A stretch of 64,000 nucleotides of DNA from Pseudomonas kribbensis (GTDB lineage: Bacteria; Pseudomonadota; Gammaproteobacteria; Pseudomonadales; Pseudomonadaceae), in NCBI RefSeq assembly GCF_003352185.1, contig NZ_CP029608.1, positions 1,426,001 to 1,490,000 on the forward strand, given 5' to 3'. Below the pieces are notes generated by a model, which ran no database searches, had not been told where the DNA came from, and saw only the letters and a list, made by a program, of their open reading frames with translations. A program made the position numbers and the translations under genes. This document shows positions 24,034-32,447 of the stretch, one piece after another; the stretch's first letter is position 1, and each line of letters begins with the position of its first letter.

Positions 24034-24684
24034 ATGGCCACATACGACATCCTGATTGCCGATGATCACCCTCTTTTTCGTAGCGCACTGCATCAAGCGG
24101 TGACGATGGGCCTTGGTCCGGATGTACGAATGGTGGAGGTGGCGAGCATCGCCGAGCTGGAAGCCCGCCTGACCGAGAAGGCCGACTGGGATTTGGTGCT
24201 GCTGGACCTGAACATGCCGGGCGCCTTCGGGTTTTCCGGGCTGGTGATGCTGCGCGGGCAGTACCCGCAGATTCCGGTAGTGATGGTTTCGGCGCAGGAA
24301 GAAGCTTCGGTGATGGTCAAGTCGCGGGAGTTCGGTGCCAGCGGTTTCATTCCCAAGTCGAGCGACTTGAGCGTGATTCAGGAAGCGGTGCGCAAAGTGC
24401 TGGACGGTGACGTGTTCTGGCCGCCCCAGGCGTTCGAAGCCGTCAGCGTCTCCGACGAGGCCAAGGCTGCCAGCGATGGCCTGGCGAGCCTTACGCCCCA
24501 GCAGTTCCGGGTGTTGACCATGGTCTGTGAAGGCCTGCTCAACAAGCAGATTGCCTATGAGTTGAGCGTGTCGGAAGCGACCATCAAGGCCCACGTCACG
24601 GCGATCTTTCGCAAGTTGAACGTGCGGACTCGCACCCAGGCGGCTTTACTCTTGCAACAACTTGAGTCAATTCCAAGCCAGTAA
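24034..24684 (+). CDS. erdR: LuxR-type response regulator ErdR
   Basis: 216 residues. A receiver domain (IADDHPLFRSALHQAV; phosphorylation Asp in LVLLDLNMPG; Lys in GFIPKSS) is joined to a LuxR helix-turn-helix (LTPQQFRVLTMVCEGLLNKQ, VSEATIKAHVTAIFRKLNV). The next gene is dgkA, the same pair as PA3604-PA3603 in P. aeruginosa, where ErdR controls ethanol and acetate oxidation genes; the name rests on that synteny and similarity. No sensor kinase adjoins it. Confidence 0.82.
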   Translation: MATYDILIADDHPLFRSALHQAVTMGLGPDVRMVEVASIAELEARLTEKADWDLVLLDLNMPGAFGFSGLVMLRGQYPQIPVVMVSAQEEASVMVKSREFGASGFIPKSSDLSVIQEAVRKVLDGDVFWPPQAFEAVSVSDEAKAASDGLASLTPQQFRVLTMVCEGLLNKQIAYELSVSEATIKAHVTAIFRKLNVRTRTQAALLLQQLESIPSQ

Positions 24685-24759
24685 AGGCTGGCGTCTTCAC
24701 GCTTTTTTGACTTTCGTTGAACTAGCTTCCCCACTTCTTTTTGGTCGGTTGTTTACTTT

Positions 24760-25122
24760 ATGTCACCTTTCAAGGGCCAGACGGGCCTGAAACGCATCCT
24801 CAACGCCTCCGGTTACTCGCTGGACGGCCTGCGCGCAGCCTTCACCGGCGAAGCGGCGTTCCGTCAACTGGTGCTGCTTAACGTGGTGCTGATTCCACTG
24901 ACGTTCTTCCTGAATGTCAGCCGTGTCGAGCAGGCGTTGCTGATTGCCGTGTGCCTGCTGGCGCTGATCGTCGAACTGCTGAACTCTGCGGTGGAGGCGG
25001 CTATCGACCGCATTTCCCTGGAATTGCACCCGCTGTCCAAGAACGCCAAGGACATGGGCAGCGCCGCGCAATTCGTGGCACTGAGCATGATTGCCCTGGT
25101 GTGGGCGGTGATTCTTCTTTAA
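24760..25122 (+). CDS. dgkA: Diacylglycerol kinase
   Basis: 120 residues with three membrane helices. It phosphorylates diacylglycerol made by membrane-derived glucan synthesis, returning it to phosphatidic acid. The signature VELLNSAVEAAIDRISLE is present, and KNAKDMGSAAQF follows it as in E. coli DgkA. It overlaps the end of the finR gene on the other strand by four bases. Confidence 0.95.
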   Translation: MSPFKGQTGLKRILNASGYSLDGLRAAFTGEAAFRQLVLLNVVLIPLTFFLNVSRVEQALLIAVCLLALIVELLNSAVEAAIDRISLELHPLSKNAKDMGSAAQFVALSMIALVWAVILL

Positions 25123-26045
25123 GCGATTGTTGGCAGGACGATCTCGTCGCTGCGCTGGACCCCGGCGGTGAAGGCGCGGCACAGATCGAGAAATTCGCGC
25201 ATGGCGGAGGTCTGGTACTTCTGCTTATGCCAGATGAAATAGAACTGCCGCGCCAGATCCAGATCCGGCGTCTCCACCGGTACCAGACTGCCGCGCCGGA
25301 ACGCATCACGCAGCGCCAGACGCGAGATGCAGCCAATCCCCAGACCTGATTCCACGGCTCGCTTGATCGCTTCCGTGTGTTCCAGCTCCAGACGAATATT
25401 CAGCGCACTGCGATGGTGACGCATGGCCTGATCGAAGGTCAGGCGGGTACCGGAGCCTTGTTCGCGCAGAATCCACGCTTCGTGGGTCAACTCTTCCATG
25501 GTCGCGCTGCCGCGTTTGGCCAACGGATGCTGCGGGGCGCAGAACACCACCAGTTCGTCCTCTACCCAGCTCTGCACTTCGATGTCCGGGTGGCTGCAAT
25601 CGCCTTCGATTAGACCCAGATCAATTTCGTAATGCGCCACTTGTTGCACGATATTGGCAGTGTTCTGCACGTGTAGCTTCACCTGGCTTTCCGGGTGACG
25701 CTGCATGAAGCCGCCGATCAGCAGGGTGGCCAGGTAATTGCCGATGGTCAGGGTCGCGCCCACCGACAGCGAGCCGAAACCGGATTTGCCGTTGAGCAGG
25801 TCCTCGATTTCCTTGGCCTGATCGAGCATCGCCACCGCTTGCGGTAACAATTGTTTGCCGAGGGCGTTGAGGCTCAGGCGTTTGCCGGCGCGATCAAACA
25901 GCTGGCAGCTGGATTGACGCTCCAGTTCGGTGATGGAAGTGCTGGCGGCCGATTGCGACAGGTTGAGCAGACCCGCAGCACGGGACACGCTCTCCTGCTG
26001 GGCGACAGCGACGAAGACTTGCAGTTGACGAAGAGTAAATCGCAT
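25119..26045 (-). CDS. finR: LysR-family regulator FinR
   Basis: 308 residues. N-terminal helix-turn-helix (MRFTLRQLQVFVAVAQQES, AAGLLNLSQSAASTSI) and LysR substrate domain. Start at MRFTLRQL because the family begins there; the longer upstream frame runs through the promoter. It is divergent from fprA, the arrangement known in P. putida and P. aeruginosa, where FinR activates fprA under superoxide stress. It should bind the intergenic region and may repress itself. Confidence 0.88.
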   Translation of the reverse strand: MRFTLRQLQVFVAVAQQESVSRAAGLLNLSQSAASTSITELERQSSCQLFDRAGKRLSLNALGKQLLPQAVAMLDQAKEIEDLLNGKSGFGSLSVGATLTIGNYLATLLIGGFMQRHPESQVKLHVQNTANIVQQVAHYEIDLGLIEGDCSHPDIEVQSWVEDELVVFCAPQHPLAKRGSATMEELTHEAWILREQGSGTRLTFDQAMRHHRSALNIRLELEHTEAIKRAVESGLGIGCISRLALRDAFRRGSLVPVETPDLDLARQFYFIWHKQKYQTSAMREFLDLCRAFTAGVQRSDEIVLPTIA

Positions 26046-26057
26046 ATCGATATAACC

Positions 26058-26111
26058 GATAACCCTTATCTTAATAATCCAGTTAACAGATATTGTCGGC
26101 GCTATTAGAAT
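26058..26111 (+). promoter_or_regulatory. fprA promoter and candidate FinR-binding region
   Basis: -35 TTAACA (26083-26088), 17-bp spacer, -10 TAGAAT (26106-26111) face fprA. Just upstream is the inverted repeat GATAA-CCC-TTATC (26058-26070), a candidate regulator site. The promoter assignment is good; the FinR site is inference. Confidence 0.65.
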
Positions 26112-26189
26112 GCGATGCAATTGCGCACCGTCGGCATCCTTCAACGCGAGCCGGGCAAGCGCAGATCAATCTCCAGGAGTCCCACGTAC

Positions 26190-26969
26190 ATGAGCAACAT
26201 GAACCACGAGCGTGTCCTCAGTGTTCATCACTGGAACGACACTCTGTTCAGCTTCAAGTGCACCCGCGATCCGGGCCTGCGCTTCGAGAACGGTCAGTTC
26301 GTGATGATCGGCCTGCAACAGCCAAATGGCCGCCCGCTTATGCGCGCTTACTCGATCGCCAGCCCGAACTGGGAAGAGCATCTCGAGTTCTTCAGCATCA
26401 AGGTGCCTGATGGTCCGCTGACCTCGCAGCTGCAGCACCTGAAGGAAGGCGACGAGATCATCATCTCGAAGAAGCCTACCGGCACCCTCGTCCTGGACGA
26501 CCTGAACCCGGGCAAGCACCTGTACCTGCTGAGCACAGGCACCGGTCTGGCGCCGTTCATGAGCGTAATTCAGGACCCTGAAACCTACGAGCGCTTCGAG
26601 AAAGTGATCCTGGTTCACGGTGTTCGTTACGTCAACGAAGTCGCCTACCGCGAGTTCATCACCGAGCACCTGCCGCAGAACGAGTTCTTCGGCGAGGCGC
26701 TGCGTGACAAGCTGATCTACTACCCGACCGTGACTCGCGAGCCGTTCGAGAATCAGGGTCGTCTGACCGACCTGATGCGCAGCGGCAAGCTGTTCAGCGA
26801 CATCGGCCTGCCACCGATCAACCCGCAGGACGACCGCGCGATGATCTGCGGCAGCCCGAGCATGCTCGACGAGACCAGCGAAGTGCTCGACAGCTTCGGC
26901 CTGAAGATCTCGGCCCGTATGCGCGAGCCGGGTGACTACCTGATCGAGCGCGCGTTCGTCGAGAAGTAA
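26190..26969 (+). CDS. fprA: Ferredoxin-NADP reductase FprA
   Basis: 259 residues. Moves electrons between NADPH and ferredoxin/flavodoxin and supports oxidative-stress defence and iron-sulfur repair. FAD-binding RAYSIASPNWEEHLEFFSIK and the NADP-binding LLSTGTGLAPFMSVIQDP are clear, and the C-terminus MREPGDYLIERAFVEK is the subclass I bacterial type. CCAGGAG precedes the start. A terminator follows directly. Confidence 0.96.
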   Translation: MSNMNHERVLSVHHWNDTLFSFKCTRDPGLRFENGQFVMIGLQQPNGRPLMRAYSIASPNWEEHLEFFSIKVPDGPLTSQLQHLKEGDEIIISKKPTGTLVLDDLNPGKHLYLLSTGTGLAPFMSVIQDPETYERFEKVILVHGVRYVNEVAYREFITEHLPQNEFFGEALRDKLIYYPTVTREPFENQGRLTDLMRSGKLFSDIGLPPINPQDDRAMICGSPSMLDETSEVLDSFGLKISARMREPGDYLIERAFVEK

Positions 26970-26990
26970 TCCCGACGATGCCAACAGAAA

Positions 26991-27026
26991 AGCCCGCGTT
27001 GCCCGAGAAGGCAACGCGGGCTTTTT
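26991..27026 (+). terminator. Terminator after fprA
   Basis: AGCCCGCGTTGCC / GGCAACGCGGGCT stem, then TTTT. It lies between convergent fprA and trmO. Confidence 0.93.
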
Positions 27027-27038
27027 CGTTTCCGGGGA

Positions 27039-27746
27039 TCAGGCTTTGGCGGGGATGACTTCCAGAACGCGGATCCGCTCCGGTGTCGGGTAATGCCAGC
27101 GCACGTCCAGATCCCAGAACTGCGCGCCGTATTCACGCTCCGGTGCGGGTGTCTGGTAGGCCGGACGCGGATCCTGAGCCAGGCATTGCTCGATCAGCTC
27201 CACCAGCGGCTCGGCCAGGCGCTGAGCGTGGGTGTGGGCCTGTTGCAGCGCCGCATCCGTCCACTGCACGTCGATCAGTTGCGGCGCGGCACTGGCGATG
27301 CTGTTGGAGGCCTCGGGGATGATGTCGGCGTAAGGCACGTAGGGTTTGATATCGAGTATCGGCGTGCCGTCCAGCAGGTCGATGCCGGAGATGAACAGGC
27401 GATTGGCCTCGACCTTGTCCAGTTTCACCACCGACTGACCGATGCCGTTTGGCCGGTGAGTGGCGCGGGTGGCAAACACCCCCATGGACTTGTTGCCACC
27501 CAGACGGGGAGGGCGGACCTTGAGGCGCGGCTTGTCTTCCAGCGCCTGATGGAACAGGAACAGCAGCCAGACATGACTGACCTGCTCCAGTCCCTGCACC
27601 GCATCGCCCTGGTCGAACGGTGCCACCAGCTCCAGCACGCCACGGGCGGCGGGGGCCAGTTGCGGCTGGCGCGGGATGGCGAACTTCTCCTTGAAGCAGG
27701 AGCGGACGAAGCCGATGGGGGAGACGCTGTAAGTCATGGTTTGCAT
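27039..27746 (-). CDS. trmO: tRNA (N6-threonylcarbamoyladenosine(37)-N6)-methyltransferase TrmO
   Basis: 235 residues. Methylates t6A37 in tRNA-Thr with SAM. UPF0066 signature residues are present: SPIGFVRSCFKEKFAIPRQP, GLEQVSHVWLLFLFHQ, GVFATRATHRPNGIGQSVV and DIKPYVPYADIIPEA. A second ATG three codons in (MTYSVSPIG) is a possible start. It converges on fprA. Confidence 0.93.
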   Translation of the reverse strand: MQTMTYSVSPIGFVRSCFKEKFAIPRQPQLAPAARGVLELVAPFDQGDAVQGLEQVSHVWLLFLFHQALEDKPRLKVRPPRLGGNKSMGVFATRATHRPNGIGQSVVKLDKVEANRLFISGIDLLDGTPILDIKPYVPYADIIPEASNSIASAAPQLIDVQWTDAALQQAHTHAQRLAEPLVELIEQCLAQDPRPAYQTPAPEREYGAQFWDLDVRWHYPTPERIRVLEVIPAKA

Positions 27747-27814
27747 TCGAAACGGAGCAGGGCGGGCATGATAACCCGGCAGGCTTCAAGTCTGGTGGTG
27801 GCAGGGCCGGCCTC

Positions 27815-27879
27815 TTCGCGAGCAAGCTCGCTCCCACAGGGGAACGCATTCCAAATGTGGGAGCGAGCCTGCTCGCGAA
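27815..27879. repeat. REP pair (REPIN-like)
   Basis: Two REP units in inverted orientation: 27815-27837 and 27857-27879, each a GTGGGAGCGAGC..GCTCGCGAA palindrome-like unit with one mismatch between arms. Placed between trmO and rhlG genes. Confidence 0.9.
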
Positions 27880-27894
27880 GGCCGCGCCGCGGAT

Positions 27895-28665
27895 CTACAG
27901 GCTAAACCCGCCATCCAGCGGAATCACATTCCCGGTCATGTAGGCCCCGGCGGTACTCGCCAGGCTGATCGCCAGCGCAGCCATTTCTTCCTCGCGGCCC
28001 CAACGTTTCATCGGGATCAGCGCGGTGTCTTCGGCCAGTGCCTGCTGGTCGTTGCCGATGTGCTGGGTCATCTTGCTCGGGAAGCGGCCCGGCGCGATGA
28101 CGTTGACGTTGATGTGCTGGCTCACCAGTTCCCGGGCGAGAATCCGCGACAGTTGATGCAGGGCCGCTTTGCTCGGCCCATAGGCGTAGGCCTGCTCGCC
28201 GAACGAAGAAATCCCCGCCACCGAGCCGATGTTGATGACCCGCGCCGGATTGGCTGCCGAGCCGGCCTTGCGCAGCAGCGGCAGGAACTGCTGGATGCAA
28301 CTGAACACCGAAGTCACGTTGAGCTGCATGACCTTCTCCCAGCCCTTGACCGGGTAGCTCTCCAGCGGCGCCCCCCAAGTGGTGCCGGCGTTGTTCACCA
28401 GAATGTCCAGATGGGTGATCTGCTCGCCCAGTCGCTCCGCCAGCTCTTTTACGCCTTCTTCAGTCGCCAGATTCGCTGCCACGCCCTGACAAGTGCCCAG
28501 GGCACCGAGTTCTTCAGCGGTCTGATGACAGGCTTCAGCGTCACGGGAGCAGACGTATACACGGGCGCCGGCCTCGACAAAGGCCTTGGCGATCATTTTG
28601 CCGATACCACGGGTGCCGCCGGTCACCAGGGCGGTGCGGCCTTGCAGGGAGAAGTACGGGTGCAT
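27895..28665 (-). CDS. rhlG: Short-chain dehydrogenase RhlG-like beta-ketoacyl reductase
   Basis: 256 residues. SDR fold with TGGTRGIG cofactor motif, NNAG, and the active-site Ser-Tyr-Lys (GSVAGISSFGEQAYAYGPSK). Start MHPYFSLQGRTALVTGG and segment ESYPVKGWEKVMQLNVTSVF match P. aeruginosa RhlG closely. RhlG was first linked to rhamnolipid precursor supply; later work questioned that, so an NADPH-dependent ketoacyl reductase of uncertain substrate is the safe call. The organism may not make rhamnolipid. Confidence 0.85.
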   Translation of the reverse strand: MHPYFSLQGRTALVTGGTRGIGKMIAKAFVEAGARVYVCSRDAEACHQTAEELGALGTCQGVAANLATEEGVKELAERLGEQITHLDILVNNAGTTWGAPLESYPVKGWEKVMQLNVTSVFSCIQQFLPLLRKAGSAANPARVINIGSVAGISSFGEQAYAYGPSKAALHQLSRILARELVSQHINVNVIAPGRFPSKMTQHIGNDQQALAEDTALIPMKRWGREEEMAALAISLASTAGAYMTGNVIPLDGGFSL

Positions 28666-28792
28666 GGCGAATCCTGAGGGCTAGGGTTCAGTACACCCTA
28701 GTCGCCGGCCGCGAAAAGCGGAGCCACTATTTTCGGAGGGAATGGAGGGCCATGCATGAAAACGGCGACCGAAGTCGCCGTTCTGGAAGGGA

Positions 28793-29260
28793 TCAGCCGC
28801 GAATGCGCAGCGTCAGGCCCTTGAGGAAATTGCGCAGCAACTGGTCGCCGCACGGGCGGTAGTTGGTGTGGCCGACCTTGCGGAACAGCGCGCTCAGCTC
28901 AGGTTTGGACACCGGGAAATCGGCAGCCTTGAGGATCGCGTGCATGTCGTCTTCTTTCAGTTCGAAAGCCACGCGCAGTTTTTTCAGGATGATGTTGTTG
29001 GTCACAGGCACTTCAATCGGCTGCGGCGGACGGCTTTCATCCTTGCCGCGCTTGAAGATCACCAGACCGTCGAGGAAGTGCGCGATGACTTCGTCCGGGC
29101 AGCGCACGAAACCTTCTTCGTCTTCTTCCTTCTTGTCGAGCCAGGTCACCACGTCGGCGAGGGTCACGTCCATGCCGCCGAGTTTGATGATTTCGACGAC
29201 TTTCTTGTCGCTGATGTCGAGCATGTAGCGCACGCTGCGCAGTACGTCGTTATGAACCAT
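28793..29260 (-). CDS. DUF1456 protein (YehS-like)
   Basis: 155 residues. Two repeated DUF1456 units are visible: NDVLRSVRYMLDISDKKVVE and NIILKKLRVAFELKEDDMHA, each followed by a Leu-rich helix and a segment ending in FLDGLVIFKRG or FLKGLTLRIRG. Function is not known. Start at MVHNDVLRS fits the family; the longer frame runs into the neighbour. It lies between rhlG and the RluF-like gene on the same strand. Confidence 0.88.
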   Translation of the reverse strand: MVHNDVLRSVRYMLDISDKKVVEIIKLGGMDVTLADVVTWLDKKEEDEEGFVRCPDEVIAHFLDGLVIFKRGKDESRPPQPIEVPVTNNIILKKLRVAFELKEDDMHAILKAADFPVSKPELSALFRKVGHTNYRPCGDQLLRNFLKGLTLRIRG

Positions 29261-29333
29261 GTTTGCAATCCTGATCGTTCGCTGTGGGCACCGCGCAAGC
29301 GCGATGCCGGAATGTGTGGCGGCAACGGAGGCC

Positions 29334-30044
29334 TTAGAACTTCTCTTTGCCGGACAGGTAGCGCCATTGGCCGGCCGGCACCTTGCCGATCGATACGCCA
29401 CCGATGCGGATACGGCGGATGCCGACGACCTTCAGCCCGACCGCTTCGCAGAACTGGGCGATGATTCCCGGCTGCGGGTTCTTCATGGCGAAGCGCAGGC
29501 GGTTTTCGTTCTGCCAGCTGGCCTTGACCGGCGGCAGCTCTTTGCCCTTGTGGGTGAGGCCATGCTGCAGGCGATTGAGGCCGTGGGCGACCATTTCGCC
29601 TTCGACTTCGACCACGTATTCCTGCTCGATCTTGGCCGCGTCGGCAGTGAGCTTGCGCAACACCTTCCAGTCCTGAGTGAACACCAGCAGGCCGCTGGCC
29701 TTGGGTTGCAGGTCGGCGCTGGCGGTCAGGCGCAGGAAATGCCCGCGCAGCGGACGCTTGCCGTAGCGATGTTCTTCACTGAGGGTGTCGGCGTTCAGCG
29801 ACTGCATGGCGCTATCGACATCCATGCCCGCCGGCACGTTGAGCAGGATGGTCACTGGCTCCGGCGCGGAGGCCTTGGCGTCCTTGTCGAGCTCGACTTT
29901 CTGGTCGCCGACCTTGAACTGCGGCTCGTCGATGACCTCGCCGTCCACGGTGACCCAGCCGCCCTCGATGAACAGCTCGGCCTCCCGGCGGGAGCAACCG
30001 ACCAGTTCGATGAGGCGTTTGGAGAGGCGAATCGGGTCAGTCAT
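29334..30044 (-). CDS. RluF-like RNA pseudouridine synthase with degenerate catalytic motif
   Basis: 236 residues. An N-terminal S4 RNA-binding domain (RLSKRLIELVGCSRREAELF, GGWVTVDGEVIDEPQFKVG) is followed by a pseudouridine-synthase fold. The usual active-site motif GRLDxxTxGLL is not present: the aligned place reads SADLQPKASGLLVFTQDW (residues 109-126), so the catalytic Asp is missing or displaced. The final part (AVGLKVVGIRRIRIGGVSIG) is normal for the RluB/E/F group. It may bind RNA without modifying it, or use another residue. Similar degenerate copies may be common in pseudomonads. Confidence 0.8.
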   Translation of the reverse strand: MTDPIRLSKRLIELVGCSRREAELFIEGGWVTVDGEVIDEPQFKVGDQKVELDKDAKASAPEPVTILLNVPAGMDVDSAMQSLNADTLSEEHRYGKRPLRGHFLRLTASADLQPKASGLLVFTQDWKVLRKLTADAAKIEQEYVVEVEGEMVAHGLNRLQHGLTHKGKELPPVKASWQNENRLRFAMKNPQPGIIAQFCEAVGLKVVGIRRIRIGGVSIGKVPAGQWRYLSGKEKF

Positions 30045-30128
30045 GACAGGGCCGTAACAAAAAAGGGGTGGGCATTGTACCTGCCTGGCGCCGGTTAAGC
30101 CCGGAACGATTTTTACCGCTTGGCTTTT

Positions 30129-30218
30129 TGTGGGAGCGAGCCTGCTCGCGATGAGGCCTTTAGTCTCGATATCAATGTCGACTGACAGACCGCCATCGCG
30201 AGCAGGCTCGCTCCCACA
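30129..30218. repeat. REPIN: two REP units in perfect inverted repeat
   Basis: A 25-bp unit (30129-30153) and its exact reverse complement (30194-30218), 40 bases apart. It is a typical mobile REP doublet of the TGTGGGAGCGAGCCTGCTCG type between the RluF-like and acetyltransferase genes. Confidence 0.95.
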
Positions 30219-30234
30219 GTTGATTTCTGTCGTG

Positions 30235-30729
30235 TCAGCCGTGTTGCGAGCGTTGCTGGTTCTGGCGCAACCGCATGTGCAGCAACGGATAAGGCTGGCC
30301 CATGCCATCGACTTCCGACCGGCCGATCACCTCGAACCCTTGTTTGAAGTAAAAACCCAAGGCCTGCGGGTTCTGCTCGTTGACGTCCAGTTCATCGGCG
30401 TTCAAGTGCTGCATCGCATAATTGAGCAGCTTCTTGCCCAGACCCTGGCCACGATGTTCAGGGTCGATGAACAGCATTTCGATCTTGCCCGCCGCCACGC
30501 CGGCAAACCCGGTGATGCGCTGATGGCTGTCCCTGGTGCAGATCAGCATCACCGCATCGAGGTAGCGGGTCAGCACCAGATTGCGCAGCAGCTCGATATA
30601 GCTGTCCGGCAGAAAATCATGTGTGGCACGAACCGAGGCCTCCCAGACCCGGGTCAGTTCCTGATAATCGCTGAGTTTCGGCGTGTGAATGACCGAATGG
30701 TGGCGCATGCCCGATAGCCTCTTTGTCAT
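30235..30729 (-). CDS. GNAT-family N-acetyltransferase
   Basis: 164 residues. The acetyl-CoA loop RGQGLGKKLLNYAMQHL and preceding MLFIDPEHRG strand show the GNAT fold; DFLPDSYIELLRNLVLTRYL and NEQNPQALGFYFKQGFEVIG are as in YafP/YjaB-like enzymes. Substrate unknown. The start is chosen because AAGGAGT precedes it by nine bases. The next gene upstream, rimO, is separated by a terminator. Confidence 0.82.
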   Translation of the reverse strand: MTKRLSGMRHHSVIHTPKLSDYQELTRVWEASVRATHDFLPDSYIELLRNLVLTRYLDAVMLICTRDSHQRITGFAGVAAGKIEMLFIDPEHRGQGLGKKLLNYAMQHLNADELDVNEQNPQALGFYFKQGFEVIGRSEVDGMGQPYPLLHMRLRQNQQRSQHG

Positions 30730-30768
30730 GGATGAGGGACTCCTTCCCACCACAAACGATAGCCGTAA

Positions 30769-30805
30769 AAAAGCCCCGCATCTCGTAAAAGAGAGCGGGG
30801 CTTTT
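30769..30805 (-). terminator. Terminator after rimO
   Basis: Stem AAAAGCCCCGC-A-TCTC, loop GTAAAA, GAGA-GCGGGGCTTTT, with T-runs on both strands; it ends the minus-strand rimO transcript. Confidence 0.9.
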
Positions 30806-30819
30806 CGTATTTTTCGCGT

Positions 30820-32157
30820 TTAGATCTGTTCGGCCCAGAGGTCGTATTCGTCGGCGTCGGTCACCTTGCACCAGACCTTGTCGCCCGGCTTGAGGTTGCT
30901 GCCGTTGTCGATGAACACGTTGCCGTCGATTTCCGGGGCATCGAAGAAGCAGCGGCCGACTGCACCTTGCTCGTCGACTTCGTCCACCAGCACTTCGATT
31001 TCACGGCCGATGCGCATTTGCAGGCGCGCCGAGCTGATTTCCTGCTGGTGCGCCATGAAGCGTTCCCAGCGATCCTGCTTGACTTCGTCCGGGACGATGT
31101 CGAGGTTCAGGTCATTGGCCGGTGCGCCTTCGACCGGCGAGTATTGGAAGCAGCCGACGCGGTCGAGCTGGGCTTCGGTCAGCCAGTCCAGCAGGTACTG
31201 GAAGTCTTCTTCGGTTTCGCCGGGGAAGCCGACGATGAAGGTCGAACGGATGATCAGATCCGGGCAGATTTCGCGCCAGTTCTTGATCCGCGCCAGGGTC
31301 TTGTCTTCGAACGCCGGGCGTTTCATCGACTTCAGGACTTTCGGGCTGGCGTGCTGGAACGGGATGTCCAGGTACGGCAGGATCTTGCCGGCGGCCATCA
31401 GCGGGATCAGCTCGTCGACGTGCGGGTACGGGTAAACGTAGTGCAGGCGGACCCAGACGCCGAGGGTGCTCAGCGCTTCGCAGAGTTCGGTCATGCGGGT
31501 CTTGACCGGCGCGCCGTTCCAGAAACCGGTGCGGTACTTGACGTCAACGCCGTAGGCGCTGGTGTCCTGGGAAATCACCAGCAGCTCCTTCACGCCGGAT
31601 TTGACCAGGCGCTGGGCTTCGTCGAGCACGTCGCCGACCGGACGGCTGACCAGTTTGCCGCGCATCGACGGGATGATGCAGAAGCTGCAGCTGTGGTTGC
31701 AGCCTTCGGAAATCTTCAGGTACGCGTAGTGACGCGGGGTCAGCTTGATGCCTTGCGGCGGCACCAGGTCGATCAGCGGGTTGTGATCCTGTTTCGGCGG
31801 CACGACTTCGTGCACGGCGTTGACCACTTGCTCGTACTGCTGCGGACCGGTGACGGCCAGCACGCTCGGGTGCACGTCACGGATGTTGCCTTCTTCGACG
31901 CCCATGCAGCCGGTCACGATGACCTTGCCGTTTTCCTTGATCGCTTCGCCGATGACTTCCAGGGATTCGGCCTTGGCCGAGTCGATGAAGCCACAGGTGT
32001 TGACCACGACCACGTCGGCGTCCTGATAGGTGGACACCACGTCATAGCCTTCCATGCGCAGCTGGGTCAGGATGCGCTCGGAGTCGACCAGTGCTTTCGG
32101 GCAACCCAGAGATACGAAGCCAACCTTTGGATTGGCCGGCGCAGGAGTGGTGGACAT
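30820..32157 (-). CDS. rimO: Ribosomal protein S12 methylthiotransferase RimO
   Basis: 445 residues. Radical-SAM enzyme that adds a methylthio group to Asp of S12. N-terminal UPF0004 cluster cysteines C19, C55 and C84; radical [11 protein letters not shown] at 153-160; C-terminal TRAM domain around [15 protein letters not shown]. Start at [18 protein letters not shown] gives the usual length. Confidence 0.97.
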   Translation of the reverse strand: MSTTPAPANPKVGFVSLGCPKALVDSERILTQLRMEGYDVVSTYQDADVVVVNTCGFIDSAKAESLEVIGEAIKENGKVIVTGCMGVEEGNIRDVHPSVLAVTGPQQYEQVVNAVHEVVPPKQDHNPLIDLVPPQGIKLTPRHYAYLKISEGCNHSCSFCIIPSMRGKLVSRPVGDVLDEAQRLVKSGVKELLVISQDTSAYGVDVKYRTGFWNGAPVKTRMTELCEALSTLGVWVRLHYVYPYPHVDELIPLMAAGKILPYLDIPFQHASPKVLKSMKRPAFEDKTLARIKNWREICPDLIIRSTFIVGFPGETEEDFQYLLDWLTEAQLDRVGCFQYSPVEGAPANDLNLDIVPDEVKQDRWERFMAHQQEISSARLQMRIGREIEVLVDEVDEQGAVGRCFFDAPEIDGNVFIDNGSNLKPGDKVWCKVTDADEYDLWAEQI

Positions 32158-32342
32158 GTCTAACCTCGGTGTTTTGTGACGTCGCTTGCCTGATGGCGGA
32201 AGCCGACGGACGGGCGCTTGAAGTGCGCCTCTGATCAAAAAGTGCGCAATTCTAGCGATGAGCAGCGCACTTGACCAGCTTTATGCAGGGAAATACGACG
32301 AGTGCTGCGCTATGCTTCGCGCCGTTGGGCTTTACCAATTTT

Positions 32343-32366
32343 TTACAGTCAACAAAACGACTGTAA
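32343..32366. promoter_or_regulatory. Inverted repeat upstream of kup (operator or leader hairpin)
   Basis: TTACAGTC-N8-GACTGTAA, a perfect 8-bp inverted repeat 82 bases before the kup start. The symmetry fits a dimeric regulator site; an RNA hairpin is the alternative. No named regulator can be assigned. Confidence 0.45.
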
Positions 32367-32447
32367 CAACAGGTAAAACAGCGCATGCTGCATCAAAAAG
32401 CATAGTGCTTCGTTCAAAGAAGCCGGTCTGGAAATCAGGAGTGTTGG

